NCBI GenBank assembly: GCA_002691095.1
Contig: NZGU01000028.1
Span: forward strand, 15,069-52,286
Direction: 5' to 3'
Source: Kiritimatiellaceae bacterium
GTDB lineage: Bacteria > Verrucomicrobiota > Kiritimatiellia > Kiritimatiellales > Pontiellaceae
DNA length: 37,218 nt
Positions 17,027 to 24,308 of this stretch are shown one piece after another. The position numbers and the translations under genes were made by a program. Under the pieces are notes generated by a model that saw only the letters and a program-made list of their open reading frames with translations, ran no database searches and was not told where the DNA came from. Each line of letters begins with the position of its first letter. Position 1 is the stretch's first letter.

Positions 17027-17365
17027 GCAGACAGGGCGGTAAGCCGGATTCTGTTCCTATACAGGTCGGTCATTTATCTACGCGATCAACCCGAAACGCT
17101 ACCGAGGCGGGCCGCCTCAACGTCTCCTATTTGATCTTGCTCCGAACGGGGTTTACCCTGCCCCCTCGGTCTCCCTTGGGGCGGTGAGCTCTTACCTCAC
17201 CGTTTCACCCTTACTCCGGCAAGCCGAAGCGGTCTATTCTCTGTGGCACTTTCCATTTCGCGCGATATCGCACGCGAATTCCCGCGTTAACCACGGGACG
17301 TTCCGCCCTATGGAGTCCGGACTTTCCTCCCCGCCTAAGCGGAGCGACCGATACACCCTGTCTGC
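17027..17365 (-). ncRNA. rnpB: RNase P RNA, bacterial class A
   Basis: The minus strand carries the hallmark RNase P RNA elements in order: the 5' arm of helix P1 (GCAGACAGGG), GAGGAAAGTCCGGACTCC (conserved region I and P4 strand), GTAAGGGTGAAACGGTG (J11/12 region), GGTAAGAGCTCACCG, GGGTAAACCCC (L15 region that binds the tRNA CCA end), GAGCAAGATCAAATAGG, GTAGATAAATGACCG, ACAGAATCCGGCTTA (conserved region V) and the matching 3' arm of P1. The ends are set by the complementary P1 arms at 17356-17365 and 17027-17036, giving 339 nt. A run of seven U follows the 3' end, inside the permease stop region. It begins 7 bases after the zinc-ribbon gene stop. Confidence 0.96.
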
Positions 17366-17372
17366 AAATTAT

Positions 17373-18089
17373 TCATCGTTGCGGCGCCGGATTATACACT
17401 AACCGACCGCAAAAGTTGCACCCCACTGTTTTTGTCGCGTTCCGAGCATCATTGATCACCTGCGGTGGCAGCTTCATATGACAGCCTCCACAATGCCCTC
17501 CCGACTCAACCAACACAATTGCTGCATCCTTCTTATTGTTCAAAATTCTCGAATATTTCTGCAACAATGCCTTATCGCAATTTTCCGCCACCCGTCTGCG
17601 GTCCGCCTTCATCTGCTCCGCACGTTCATTCAATGCCTGCAACCGCTCATCCAGCTCCTGAATCTCATCCGCAATCGAACCCTCCTCCGACGCCAACTGA
17701 GTCCGACAGCCCTCCTCAATCTCTTTCCCCTGCTCAAGCGCCTCCATCAAACTCAGTTGCTTATCTTCCGCTGACTTAATCTCAGCCTCCACCGCACCGA
17801 TCTCCTTCACAAACGCGCGATACTGTTCATTTGAGTCCGCCTCCATCTGCTGCTGCTTATATTTCGTTACCCGCTCGCGCAGCAACTCAATCTCATTCTC
17901 CAGATCCCGCAGCGAAGCCTCCGTGTGCTTCCGGCTTTCAAGCGCCATGTCGAGCTTGCTTTTCGCCCCGCTCAACTGCGCTTCAATATCCCCCCTCCGC
18001 TTTGGTATATCCTGAATTTCACGCAAAACACGGATCAACTTTAAATCCTTTTTCTGCAACGCAAACAACGGCTCGAGCGGATGAGACAC
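17373..18089 (-). CDS. C4-type zinc-ribbon coiled-coil protein (DUF164 family)
   Basis: Most of this roughly 238-residue protein is a long charged coiled coil (residues about 10-175, heptad-like stretches such as LDMALESRKHTEASLRDLE). It ends in a four-cysteine zinc ribbon (HCGGC and GCNFCG). The family is widespread, thought to bind nucleic acid or act as a chaperone-like factor, without an agreed function; a chlamydial member is a type III secretion chaperone. I chose GTG at 18089 because AAGGAG lies six bases upstream; the in-frame TTG at 18095 touches that sequence directly. rnpB follows after 7 bases, so the RNA may be co-transcribed and processed, or have a promoter within this gene. 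Confidence 0.87.
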   Translation of the reverse strand: MSHPLEPLFALQKKDLKLIRVLREIQDIPKRRGDIEAQLSGAKSKLDMALESRKHTEASLRDLENEIELLRERVTKYKQQQMEADSNEQYRAFVKEIGAVEAEIKSAEDKQLSLMEALEQGKEIEEGCRTQLASEEGSIADEIQELDERLQALNERAEQMKADRRRVAENCDKALLQKYSRILNNKKDAAIVLVESGGHCGGCHMKLPPQVINDARNATKTVGCNFCGRLVYNPAPQR

Positions 18090-18174
18090 AGGCAACTCCT
18101 TTTTAGCAATTTGTAAAAAACAGCGGATAACCTACTCGCTTGCTAGCCACAAGTCAAAAGGATGCCTCTCTTTT

Positions 18175-18750
18175 TTACCGACTTCCCGGATGCGTCAATT
18201 CAACTCCCGCCGCGCATAACGGACAATCCTTCGGATCGTATGTCACCGGATCAATATCCAACAGACTAATTAACGGCACCCCAAAATCAGCTCGACCCCC
18301 ACTTCGATTCACCAACAGACTCACCGCTTTCACCACTCCTCCATGCTCCGCCACGATATCCAACGTCTCCTGCACACGCCCCCCCCGCGTCACAACGTCC
18401 TCCGCCACCAGAAAACGCTCCCCTTGCTCAATCGAAAAACGACGCAACGCCAACCGCCCCTCCTCCTTCTCCACAAAAATAAAGCGCTTATCCATAAATC
18501 GAGCCACCTCATGCCCAATTGTAATGCCCCCCATCGCCGGTGCAACAACTGTATCCACCTCCAGCGCATCTACCGCCGCCTTCACCTTCTCCACCAACGC
18601 CTCGCACAACGAAGCTGAAATCCGCGGATGCTGCAACAGATGAGCACACTGGAAAAAATGCGGGCTATGCAATCCCGACCGCAACTCAAAATGACCCGTC
18701 AGCAATGCACCCGTCTGCTCAAATAATGCTAAAACTTCTTCCTGCTTCAT
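18175..18750 (-). CDS. pyrE: Orotate phosphoribosyltransferase
   Basis: PyrE joins orotate and PRPP to give OMP, the fifth step of pyrimidine synthesis. The protein is 191 residues, normal for the family. It has the N-terminal ALLTGHFELRSGLHSPHFFQ, the VVAPAMGGITIGHEVA strand-loop, the flexible loop FVEKEEGRLALRR and the PRPP-binding signature FLVAEDVVTRGGRVQE. The ATG has GGAGG nine bases upstream. A short cysteine pair near the C-terminus (DCPLCAAG) is shared by several orthologues of this subgroup. It is upstream of the zinc-ribbon gene with an 85-base gap on the same strand. Confidence 0.95.
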   Translation of the reverse strand: MKQEEVLALFEQTGALLTGHFELRSGLHSPHFFQCAHLLQHPRISASLCEALVEKVKAAVDALEVDTVVAPAMGGITIGHEVARFMDKRFIFVEKEEGRLALRRFSIEQGERFLVAEDVVTRGGRVQETLDIVAEHGGVVKAVSLLVNRSGGRADFGVPLISLLDIDPVTYDPKDCPLCAAGVELTHPGSR

Positions 18751-18900
18751 CCCGTATTCCCTCCGTAAAAAACAACAACCTATCCCACATCAGAAATCAG
18801 GTAAAGGCACTTATTAATCCTCCGCATAAAAGGACCCCATTTCTTATCGGCTAGCCTCCGAAGACAACACATTCAACCAAAGAATGGGCATACGTGAGAG

Positions 18901-18917
18901 TAGCGGTCTAACCGCTA
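18901..18917 (+). other. Orphan inverted repeat in the pyrE/methyltransferase gap
   Basis: A perfect 7-bp stem (TAGCGGT/ACCGCTA, 3-nt loop) is followed by ATTTTATCT on the plus strand. No plus-strand gene lies upstream that would need a terminator here, so it may be an operator, the end of a short RNA in 18760-18900, or chance. The 263-base gap holds no convincing open reading frame. Confidence 0.4.
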
Positions 18918-18979
18918 ATTTTATCTCTCAATCCCAACATCCTGCAGAAAGATCATAACTCTTTTTAAGGACAATCCCA

Positions 18980-19008
18980 TTGAGACAGAGCCTCATTTAC
19001 GGTATAGC
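18980..19008 (+). promoter_or_regulatory. Candidate promoter for methyltransferase-rnc (leaderless)
   Basis: TTGAGA (18980-18985), a 17-base spacer and TATAGC (19003-19008) match sigma-70 spacing. Five bases separate the -10 box from the ATGATG at 19014, so transcription should begin at or inside the start codon pair. No ribosome binding site is present upstream of the start, which fits a leaderless message. Confidence 0.45.
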
Positions 19009-19013
19009 CTTCC

Positions 19014-19901
19014 ATGATGAGTGAAACACAAACGCAGCTTAAATCCGAAATCAAGCGCTGGCAGCAAAAGCTGTTTCGCCACTCGATACGCCGTAAAACA
19101 AAGCTCAACCGTATCCAGACCCTACTGGGCAATACCGCGCAGCTCAACTGCCTAGAAATCAGTGCCGGCGACGGCATCATTAGCCAATCCATCCGCCAAC
19201 ACGGTGGCAGTTGGAGCACGTTGGCCATCAACGAGCAAGCCGCTGACTCTCTCCAGCAGCAACTCCACATCACGATTCCCGCGTTCGACGGCACCAAACT
19301 ACTTTTTCCGGACGGTCACTTTGATCTGCTCATCATCGTCGACTCTCTCAAAAACGTAGCCGACGACTACGCCTTCATTCAGGAGTGCCACCGTATCATC
19401 AACACCACCGGCTGGGTACTCGTCTCTGAACGCCGACGCTCCTCCGCAAGTTTTGTCACCCTTATCCAGCACCTCTGTAACGTGGCACCCGACAATCTAG
19501 GCTGCGCCCGAAACGGTTACACCCGCGACCAAATATATCGCATCCTAAAAGACGGTTTTGATGTGCCCGAAACGATCTTCTACTCCAACGCCCTCCTCGA
19601 AACATTCGCTGCCTTTAATGACGCTATCCAGCGCTCGATTCTCAAAGCACCCGTCTGGCTCACCCCCAAAGAATCCGATCAAGAGATGCTCTATCACTAC
19701 CGCCGGCTCAGCAACCTAGCCCGTTTCAGCTATCCTCTTCTCTGGATCGCATCGCTCATCAATATTTTCCCAAAACATGAAATGCTCCTGCGCAGTCACC
19801 GCCGCAAATGGCGCCCCCGCCGACAACCCAAGCTAATCGACGGACGCTCTATTGCCGACGCCACCATCAACACCCGCATCGGCAGTGCCGCTCCGTTTTA
19901 A
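19014..19901 (+). CDS. Class I SAM-dependent methyltransferase, unknown substrate
   Basis: The 295-residue protein has a methyltransferase core between residues about 40 and 160: the SAM-binding strand and loop LEISAGDGIISQSI, the second strand STLAINE, FPDGHFDLLIIVDSLKNV as motif II/III, and a late TTGWVLVSERRRSS. After residue 160 it has a helical and basic C-terminus that ends in a cluster of Arg and Lys (RRKWRPRRQPK). The substrate is not evident; type 11 methyltransferases act on lipids, quinones, sugars and RNA. Two adjacent ATG codons (19014, 19017) are possible starts. The stop shares one base with the rnc start, so the genes are translationally coupled; the basic tail might suggest an RNA or envelope substrate, but this is inference. 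Confidence 0.75.
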   Translation: MMSETQTQLKSEIKRWQQKLFRHSIRRKTKLNRIQTLLGNTAQLNCLEISAGDGIISQSIRQHGGSWSTLAINEQAADSLQQQLHITIPAFDGTKLLFPDGHFDLLIIVDSLKNVADDYAFIQECHRIINTTGWVLVSERRRSSASFVTLIQHLCNVAPDNLGCARNGYTRDQIYRILKDGFDVPETIFYSNALLETFAAFNDAIQRSILKAPVWLTPKESDQEMLYHYRRLSNLARFSYPLLWIASLINIFPKHEMLLRSHRRKWRPRRQPKLIDGRSIADATINTRIGSAAPF

Positions 19902-20599
19902 TGGTTATGTCCACCCGCCTTCTTGAAAAAACAATCGGCTACCGCTTTCGACGCAAGAAGTGGTTAGAACTAGCACTTACTCATCCCTCATACCGGCACG
20001 AGAACAGCGATCAACTCGAAGACAACCAACGCCTCGAATATCTGGGTGATGCCGTCCTCGGGCTACTAGCAGCACACGCACTCTATCAACGCAACCCCAA
20101 CGCCACCGAAGGCGAACTCTCCAAGCTACGCAGCGGCATCACCCGCGATGAAACCCTAGCCAACATCGCCGAAACAATTGATCTCGGTCGTCATCTTCGA
20201 TTCGGCAAAGGCGAAGCGCAAAACGGCGGCCCCTCCCGCAAATCCAATCTGGCCGATGCACTCGAAGCACTGCTGGGAGCCGCTTGGAAAGATGGCGGCC
20301 AACGTGCCGCCCAGAAAGTGTTTGATAACCTCTTTCCCGCCGTCATCAACAAGACCTCCAATACCAGCAGCGATCTGAATCCCAAAGGCACACTACAAGA
20401 ATACACCCAACAGCACAGCCTTCCGCAACCGACCTACGAATCCATCGCCACCGAAGGACCCGACCACAGTCCACAGCACACCATCCATGTTCACGTTTTC
20501 GATCAAATCTTCAGCGCTACCGCAGGAAGCAAACGTGAAGCCGAACAACGGGCAGCCGAGCAAGCTCTCTGCTCGATTCAGAACGAGAGTCCGCGTTAA
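19901..20599 (+). CDS. rnc: Ribonuclease III
   Basis: RNase III cuts double-stranded RNA in rRNA maturation and mRNA decay. The 232-residue protein has the catalytic domain with LTHPSYRHEN, the signature DNQRLEYLGDAVL and DALEALLGAAWKDGG with the metal-binding Glu and Asp, followed by a double-stranded RNA-binding domain from about residue 160 (NPKGTLQEYTQQ to SKREAEQRAAEQAL). The start is taken at 19901, where ATG overlaps the stop of the methyltransferase gene (TAATG); the frame is open further upstream, but those residues are not RNase III-like. The stop overlaps the oppF stop in antisense by four bases. Confidence 0.96.
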   Translation: MVMSTRLLEKTIGYRFRRKKWLELALTHPSYRHENSDQLEDNQRLEYLGDAVLGLLAAHALYQRNPNATEGELSKLRSGITRDETLANIAETIDLGRHLRFGKGEAQNGGPSRKSNLADALEALLGAAWKDGGQRAAQKVFDNLFPAVINKTSNTSSDLNPKGTLQEYTQQHSLPQPTYESIATEGPDHSPQHTIHVHVFDQIFSATAGSKREAEQRAAEQALCSIQNESPR

Positions 20600-21360
20600 A
20601 AATTCGGCACGGCCGCCAACAGTTTTTTTGTATACGCATGCTGCGGATGGTCAATAACCTCTTCAACCCGCCCCGTCTCAACCACTACCCCATCAAGCAT
20701 AACCGCGACCCGGTCACATACATTACGGACAACTGCCAAATCATGACTAATAAATAGAAACGCTAATCCACGATCGCGCCGCAACTCCTCAAGCAACGCC
20801 AAAATATCAGCCTGAACCGAAACATCGAGTGCCGACACAGGCTCATCTGCAATAATCAACGACGGACTGAGCGTCAGCGCACGAGCAATACAGATGCGCT
20901 GTCGTTGCCCACCAGAAAACTCATGTGGGTAACGAGAAACTGTATCCTCAGGCAAACCGACCGAACGCAATAACGCCTTCGCCTGAGCCAACCGATCCTC
21001 ACCACTCGCCCCGATGCCATGCACCTCCATCACATCACATAACGCTGTGCCAATCTGCATCCGCGGATTCAACGAACCATATGGATCCTGAAAAACCATT
21101 TGCAAAGCTTGGCAGACCCTTTTCTGCTCAGCTTTTTTTAATCCAAAGATGGAGCGCCCCTCGAAACGAACGGAACCAGCTACCGCCGGAACCAACCCCA
21201 TCACCGCCTTACCTAAAGAACTTTTTCCACAACCACTCTCGCCCACCAGCCCTAGAATCTCCCCCGCTTCAATGTGCATCGAAACCCCGTTCACTGCCCG
21301 AACTTCGCGTCCCTTTTTGCCATAGACCACCTGCAAATCATCCATCTCAAGCAGCGCCAT
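20596..21360 (-). CDS. oppF: Oligopeptide ABC transporter ATPase (second subunit)
   Basis: This is the second ATPase of a dipeptide/oligopeptide importer. It has the Walker A GLVGESGCGKSSLGK, Q-loop QMVFQDPYGSLNPR, ABC signature FSGGQRQRICIARAL, Walker B LIIADEPVSALD and the switch histidine in LFISHDLAVVRN. At 254 residues it lacks the C-terminal extension of many OppF proteins. Of two adjacent ATGs, 21360 is preferred because GGAGG lies five bases before it; the one at 21363 is only two bases away. It overlaps oppD by 14 bases and is the last gene of the transporter operon. Confidence 0.93.
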   Translation of the reverse strand: MALLEMDDLQVVYGKKGREVRAVNGVSMHIEAGEILGLVGESGCGKSSLGKAVMGLVPAVAGSVRFEGRSIFGLKKAEQKRVCQALQMVFQDPYGSLNPRMQIGTALCDVMEVHGIGASGEDRLAQAKALLRSVGLPEDTVSRYPHEFSGGQRQRICIARALTLSPSLIIADEPVSALDVSVQADILALLEELRRDRGLAFLFISHDLAVVRNVCDRVAVMLDGVVVETGRVEEVIDHPQHAYTKKLLAAVPNF

Positions 21361-22153
21361 CATGACCTCCTGACCGTTTGAGACGCGGAACGGCCGCCAT
21401 CAATGCCTGCGTGTAAGAATGTTCCGGACGTGTCAACACCTGCTCCGTTTGACCCGACTCCACCACTTTTCCTCGCTGCATCACATAGACCCGTTCCGCC
21501 AGATCGGATACGATACCAAAGTTGTGTGTAATTAAAAGCACCGCCAGCTCCTCCTCCTCCGTCAACCGCGCCAACAGGTTCAACACCTCCCGCTGAATCG
21601 TCACATCCAGTGCCGTTGTCGGCTCATCCGCGATTAACAAATCCGGCGCACATGCCACCGCCATGGCAATCATACAACGTTGCAGCTGCCCCCCACTCAT
21701 CTCATGCGGATACGCCCGCGCCAGCCGCTCTGGTAGCTGCACCCGATCCAGCAACCGTTTCACCTCACTCAGTGTGGCTCGATCTGGCCGATGCAGTTTC
21801 AACGCCTCCCGCACCTGCTGACCAATGGTAAAGACCGGATTAAACGAAACCATCGGCTCTTGAAAAATATACGAAATCCGTCCACCCCGAAGCGACCGTA
21901 ACGCCCGCTCACTCATGCTCAGCACATCCTCACCGTCAAACCGAATCGAACCACCGCCATATCGCGCCGCCCGCGGTGTGATTTTTGTCACCGCCAAAGC
22001 ACTCATACTCTTACCGCTTCCGCTCTCGCCCACCAACGCAACCGTCTCACCACGTCCCACCGAAAATGAAACCCCATCCACGGCCCGCACAGCCGTCTCC
22101 CCAGATCCAAATTGAATCTGCAAATCTTTCACCTCTAGCAGCCGCTCACTCAT
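21347..22153 (-). CDS. oppD: Oligopeptide ABC transporter ATPase (first subunit)
   Basis: The first ATPase of the importer carries Walker A ALVGESGSGKSMSA, Q-loop YIFQEPMVSFNP, the signature MSGGQLQRCMIAMAV, Walker B LLIADEPTTALD and LLITHNFGIVSD. At 268 residues it stops shortly after the ATPase core, lacking the C-terminal region with four cysteines found in many OppD/DppD proteins. The start at 22153 overlaps the oppC stop by one base (TGATG); a GTG one codon earlier is less likely. It is translationally coupled on both sides, supporting equal production with oppC and oppF. Confidence 0.93.
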   Translation of the reverse strand: MSERLLEVKDLQIQFGSGETAVRAVDGVSFSVGRGETVALVGESGSGKSMSALAVTKITPRAARYGGGSIRFDGEDVLSMSERALRSLRGGRISYIFQEPMVSFNPVFTIGQQVREALKLHRPDRATLSEVKRLLDRVQLPERLARAYPHEMSGGQLQRCMIAMAVACAPDLLIADEPTTALDVTIQREVLNLLARLTEEEELAVLLITHNFGIVSDLAERVYVMQRGKVVESGQTEQVLTRPEHSYTQALMAAVPRLKRSGGHDGAA

Positions 22154-23043
22154 CACTCACTCAACCGCGGATCCAACGCATCCCGCAGCGCATCTCCCAA
22201 CAAATTAAACGCCAACACCAACAAAAACAGCGCCACCGTCACAAACGTCATCTCCCACCACATCCCCTGCCACAACCGCATCCGCGCCGCATCAATCATG
22301 ATTCCCCAGGAAGGCTCATCCTGAACCCCGATCCCCAAATAGCTCATAATCACTTCCGTTCCCACCGCCGCCGGAAAACGCAGCGTAAACGTTACGATTA
22401 CAATATGAAATATGTTGGGCAGAATATGCTTAAACATAATCCGACCCGGCCCAATACCCAGGGCCCGCGCCGCCTGTACATACGGTTGCTCCTTATGTTT
22501 CATCACCTCTGCCCGCACTAACCGACACAACCCCACCCACGTCGTCAGCCCAATCCCCAAATAGACCCCTAGCAGCCCCCGATCCGGCACCACCATCGCA
22601 ATCGCCAAAATAAACAACAGCCCCGGCATCGATGCCACTGTCGAATAGAACCAAACGATAAAATCATCCACTCGTCCCCCAAAGAATCCCGCCAAGCAAC
22701 CCAGCATTACCCCAATCGGAATCGCGATCAACGACGTGATAATCCCCACTTTAAACGCAATTCGAACCCCCTGAACCAATCGCGCCATCACATCCCGGCC
22801 CAATCCATCCGTTCCCATCCAGTGCCCCCACGATGGCGCTTGATAAGCCGATGCCAAATCAGTCTGTTGATAATGCGGTGTCAAATCGTTCCACGCATGG
22901 TACTGATGCACCGCCTCTCCATAGAGTCCCAATATCGTAAACAGTACCACCAGCCCCAAACAGACCATTGCCAATCGATCCTGTTTTAGCCGCAGCCACG
23001 CATCCGCCCACAATCCCTTTGACTCTCGCACGCGCCCACTCAT
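22153..23043 (-). CDS. oppC: Oligopeptide ABC transporter permease (OppC type)
   Basis: The 296-residue protein is the second membrane subunit. It begins with a short N-terminal cytoplasmic part and a first helix (LAMVCLGLVVLFTILGLYG), followed by HWMGTDGLGRDVMARLVQG, the classic OppC/DppC block. Further helices follow, then the EAA loop that contacts the ATPase (VQAARALGIGPGRIMFKHILPN) and a C-terminal region ending in DALRDALDPRLSE. Its start overlaps the oppB stop by four bases (ATGA) and its stop overlaps the oppD start. The arrangement predicts a heterodimeric channel with the OppB-type subunit. Confidence 0.95.
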   Translation of the reverse strand: MSGRVRESKGLWADAWLRLKQDRLAMVCLGLVVLFTILGLYGEAVHQYHAWNDLTPHYQQTDLASAYQAPSWGHWMGTDGLGRDVMARLVQGVRIAFKVGIITSLIAIPIGVMLGCLAGFFGGRVDDFIVWFYSTVASMPGLLFILAIAMVVPDRGLLGVYLGIGLTTWVGLCRLVRAEVMKHKEQPYVQAARALGIGPGRIMFKHILPNIFHIVIVTFTLRFPAAVGTEVIMSYLGIGVQDEPSWGIMIDAARMRLWQGMWWEMTFVTVALFLLVLAFNLLGDALRDALDPRLSE

Positions 23044-24308
23044 TTCAACGTCACCCTCGGATCAACGGCCGCATACACAATATCCGTTAACAAATTTGCC
23101 AACACAAACAACAGAGCCGCAATCAACACCAGCGCCCGTACCACATCCACGTCCGACGACAGAATCGCATTAATGCCCAAATAACCCAGCCCCGGAATCC
23201 CGAAAAAATTCTCCAGCAGCAGATTTCCCGTATACAAAAACGGAATCGCAATCACCACATTCGTCACAATCGGAATCAACGCATTCTTCAGCACATGTAC
23301 AAACAAAACTCGCTGCTTTGAAACCCCCTTTGCCACCGCCGTCCGCACATACTCCTGATACATCTCATCAAGCATAATCGTCCGATAAAAACGCACACTA
23401 CCGCCCAGCCCACTCACCACTCCAATCAACACCGGCAATAGCAAATAACGCGCCGACTCATACCCCCACACCGGAAACCAACCCAGCTTATATGCCAGCA
23501 GATACTGTCCCGCCACAATGTAGACCAGATAGTTAATACTCATCAAAGCCACCGAAAGCACCACCAGAAACCGATCCATAAATTGATTGCGAAAATAAGC
23601 ACACACCAACGAAAGCGCAATAGCCGTTAGCAGCCCCACCACAAAGATCGGAACCGAAAGTGCCAGCGACGGACCTATTCCATCCCGCAACAACTTCGCC
23701 ACCGGCTGTTTAAAAATGGACGACGTCCCAAAATCACCCCGCCCCAACTGAGCCAAATAAAAACTCAACTGCGACTCAAATGGATTCGACTGAATCCGCC
23801 GCAACCGCAAGCTCGAAAACGAAAAAGCCTTCTCACCTATAAACGCGCCCGCTTCCGCACCCGACAACTCCACCTCAAACCGCTTCCACGACTCCGAACT
23901 AAACACCACTCCACCAATCGACCCCACCCCCTGAAATCGACCCCGCCACACAAACCGATCCGCCTCGTTTAATCCAAACGCCAACGGATTAAACGACGCC
24001 CCGTCCTCCAGCAACACCGTGCCCACTGCCCGATCATACACCACACCTTCACCCCGCCAACGCCCCGCACCCGCCGTAAAATCCTGATCCTCATACGCCC
24101 GCGTCGATGCCCGAAATCCAAAAAACAACGGTCGGTTCAACCCCCGCTGCTCGTCAAACGACTCCAACATCTCCGGCGTCACATTCTTCCCCAGCGCAAT
24201 CGCCGCCAAATCATTCGGCACAATGTTAAACAAGAGAAACGTCAACAGCACAACACCCGCCACCGTCGGAAGCATCTGACCTATTCGCCGTAGACAATAA
24301 CCCCACAT
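23040..24308 (-). CDS. oppB: Oligopeptide ABC transporter permease (OppB type) with large periplasmic insertion
   Basis: The start is set at 24308, where ATG overlaps the oppA stop by one base and yields the usual OppB N-terminus (YCLRRIGQMLPTVAGVV); an upstream frame extension is not OppB-like. The protein has 422 residues, about 100 more than a standard OppB. After the first helix and the NDLAAIALG and QRGLNRP blocks, residues about 65-175 are an inserted, glycine- and aromatic-rich, probably beta-structured segment. The usual sequence resumes at LSFYLAQLGRGDFGTS. The EAA loop (YVRTAVAKGVSKQRVLFVHVLKN) and later membrane helices are normal. The insertion should face the periplasm, next to the substrate-binding protein. 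Confidence 0.93.
   Translation of the reverse strand: MWGYCLRRIGQMLPTVAGVVLLTFLLFNIVPNDLAAIALGKNVTPEMLESFDEQRGLNRPLFFGFRASTRAYEDQDFTAGAGRWRGEGVVYDRAVGTVLLEDGASFNPLAFGLNEADRFVWRGRFQGVGSIGGVVFSSESWKRFEVELSGAEAGAFIGEKAFSFSSLRLRRIQSNPFESQLSFYLAQLGRGDFGTSSIFKQPVAKLLRDGIGPSLALSVPIFVVGLLTAIALSLVCAYFRNQFMDRFLVVLSVALMSINYLVYIVAGQYLLAYKLGWFPVWGYESARYLLLPVLIGVVSGLGGSVRFYRTIMLDEMYQEYVRTAVAKGVSKQRVLFVHVLKNALIPIVTNVVIAIPFLYTGNLLLENFFGIPGLGYLGINAILSSDVDVVRALVLIAALLFVLANLLTDIVYAAVDPRVTLK

Noticed and set aside
19808..19900. Longer RNase III with 31 extra residues
   Set aside because: The extension lies inside the methyltransferase coding sequence in another frame, and the overlap TAATG at 19901 gives the normal start.
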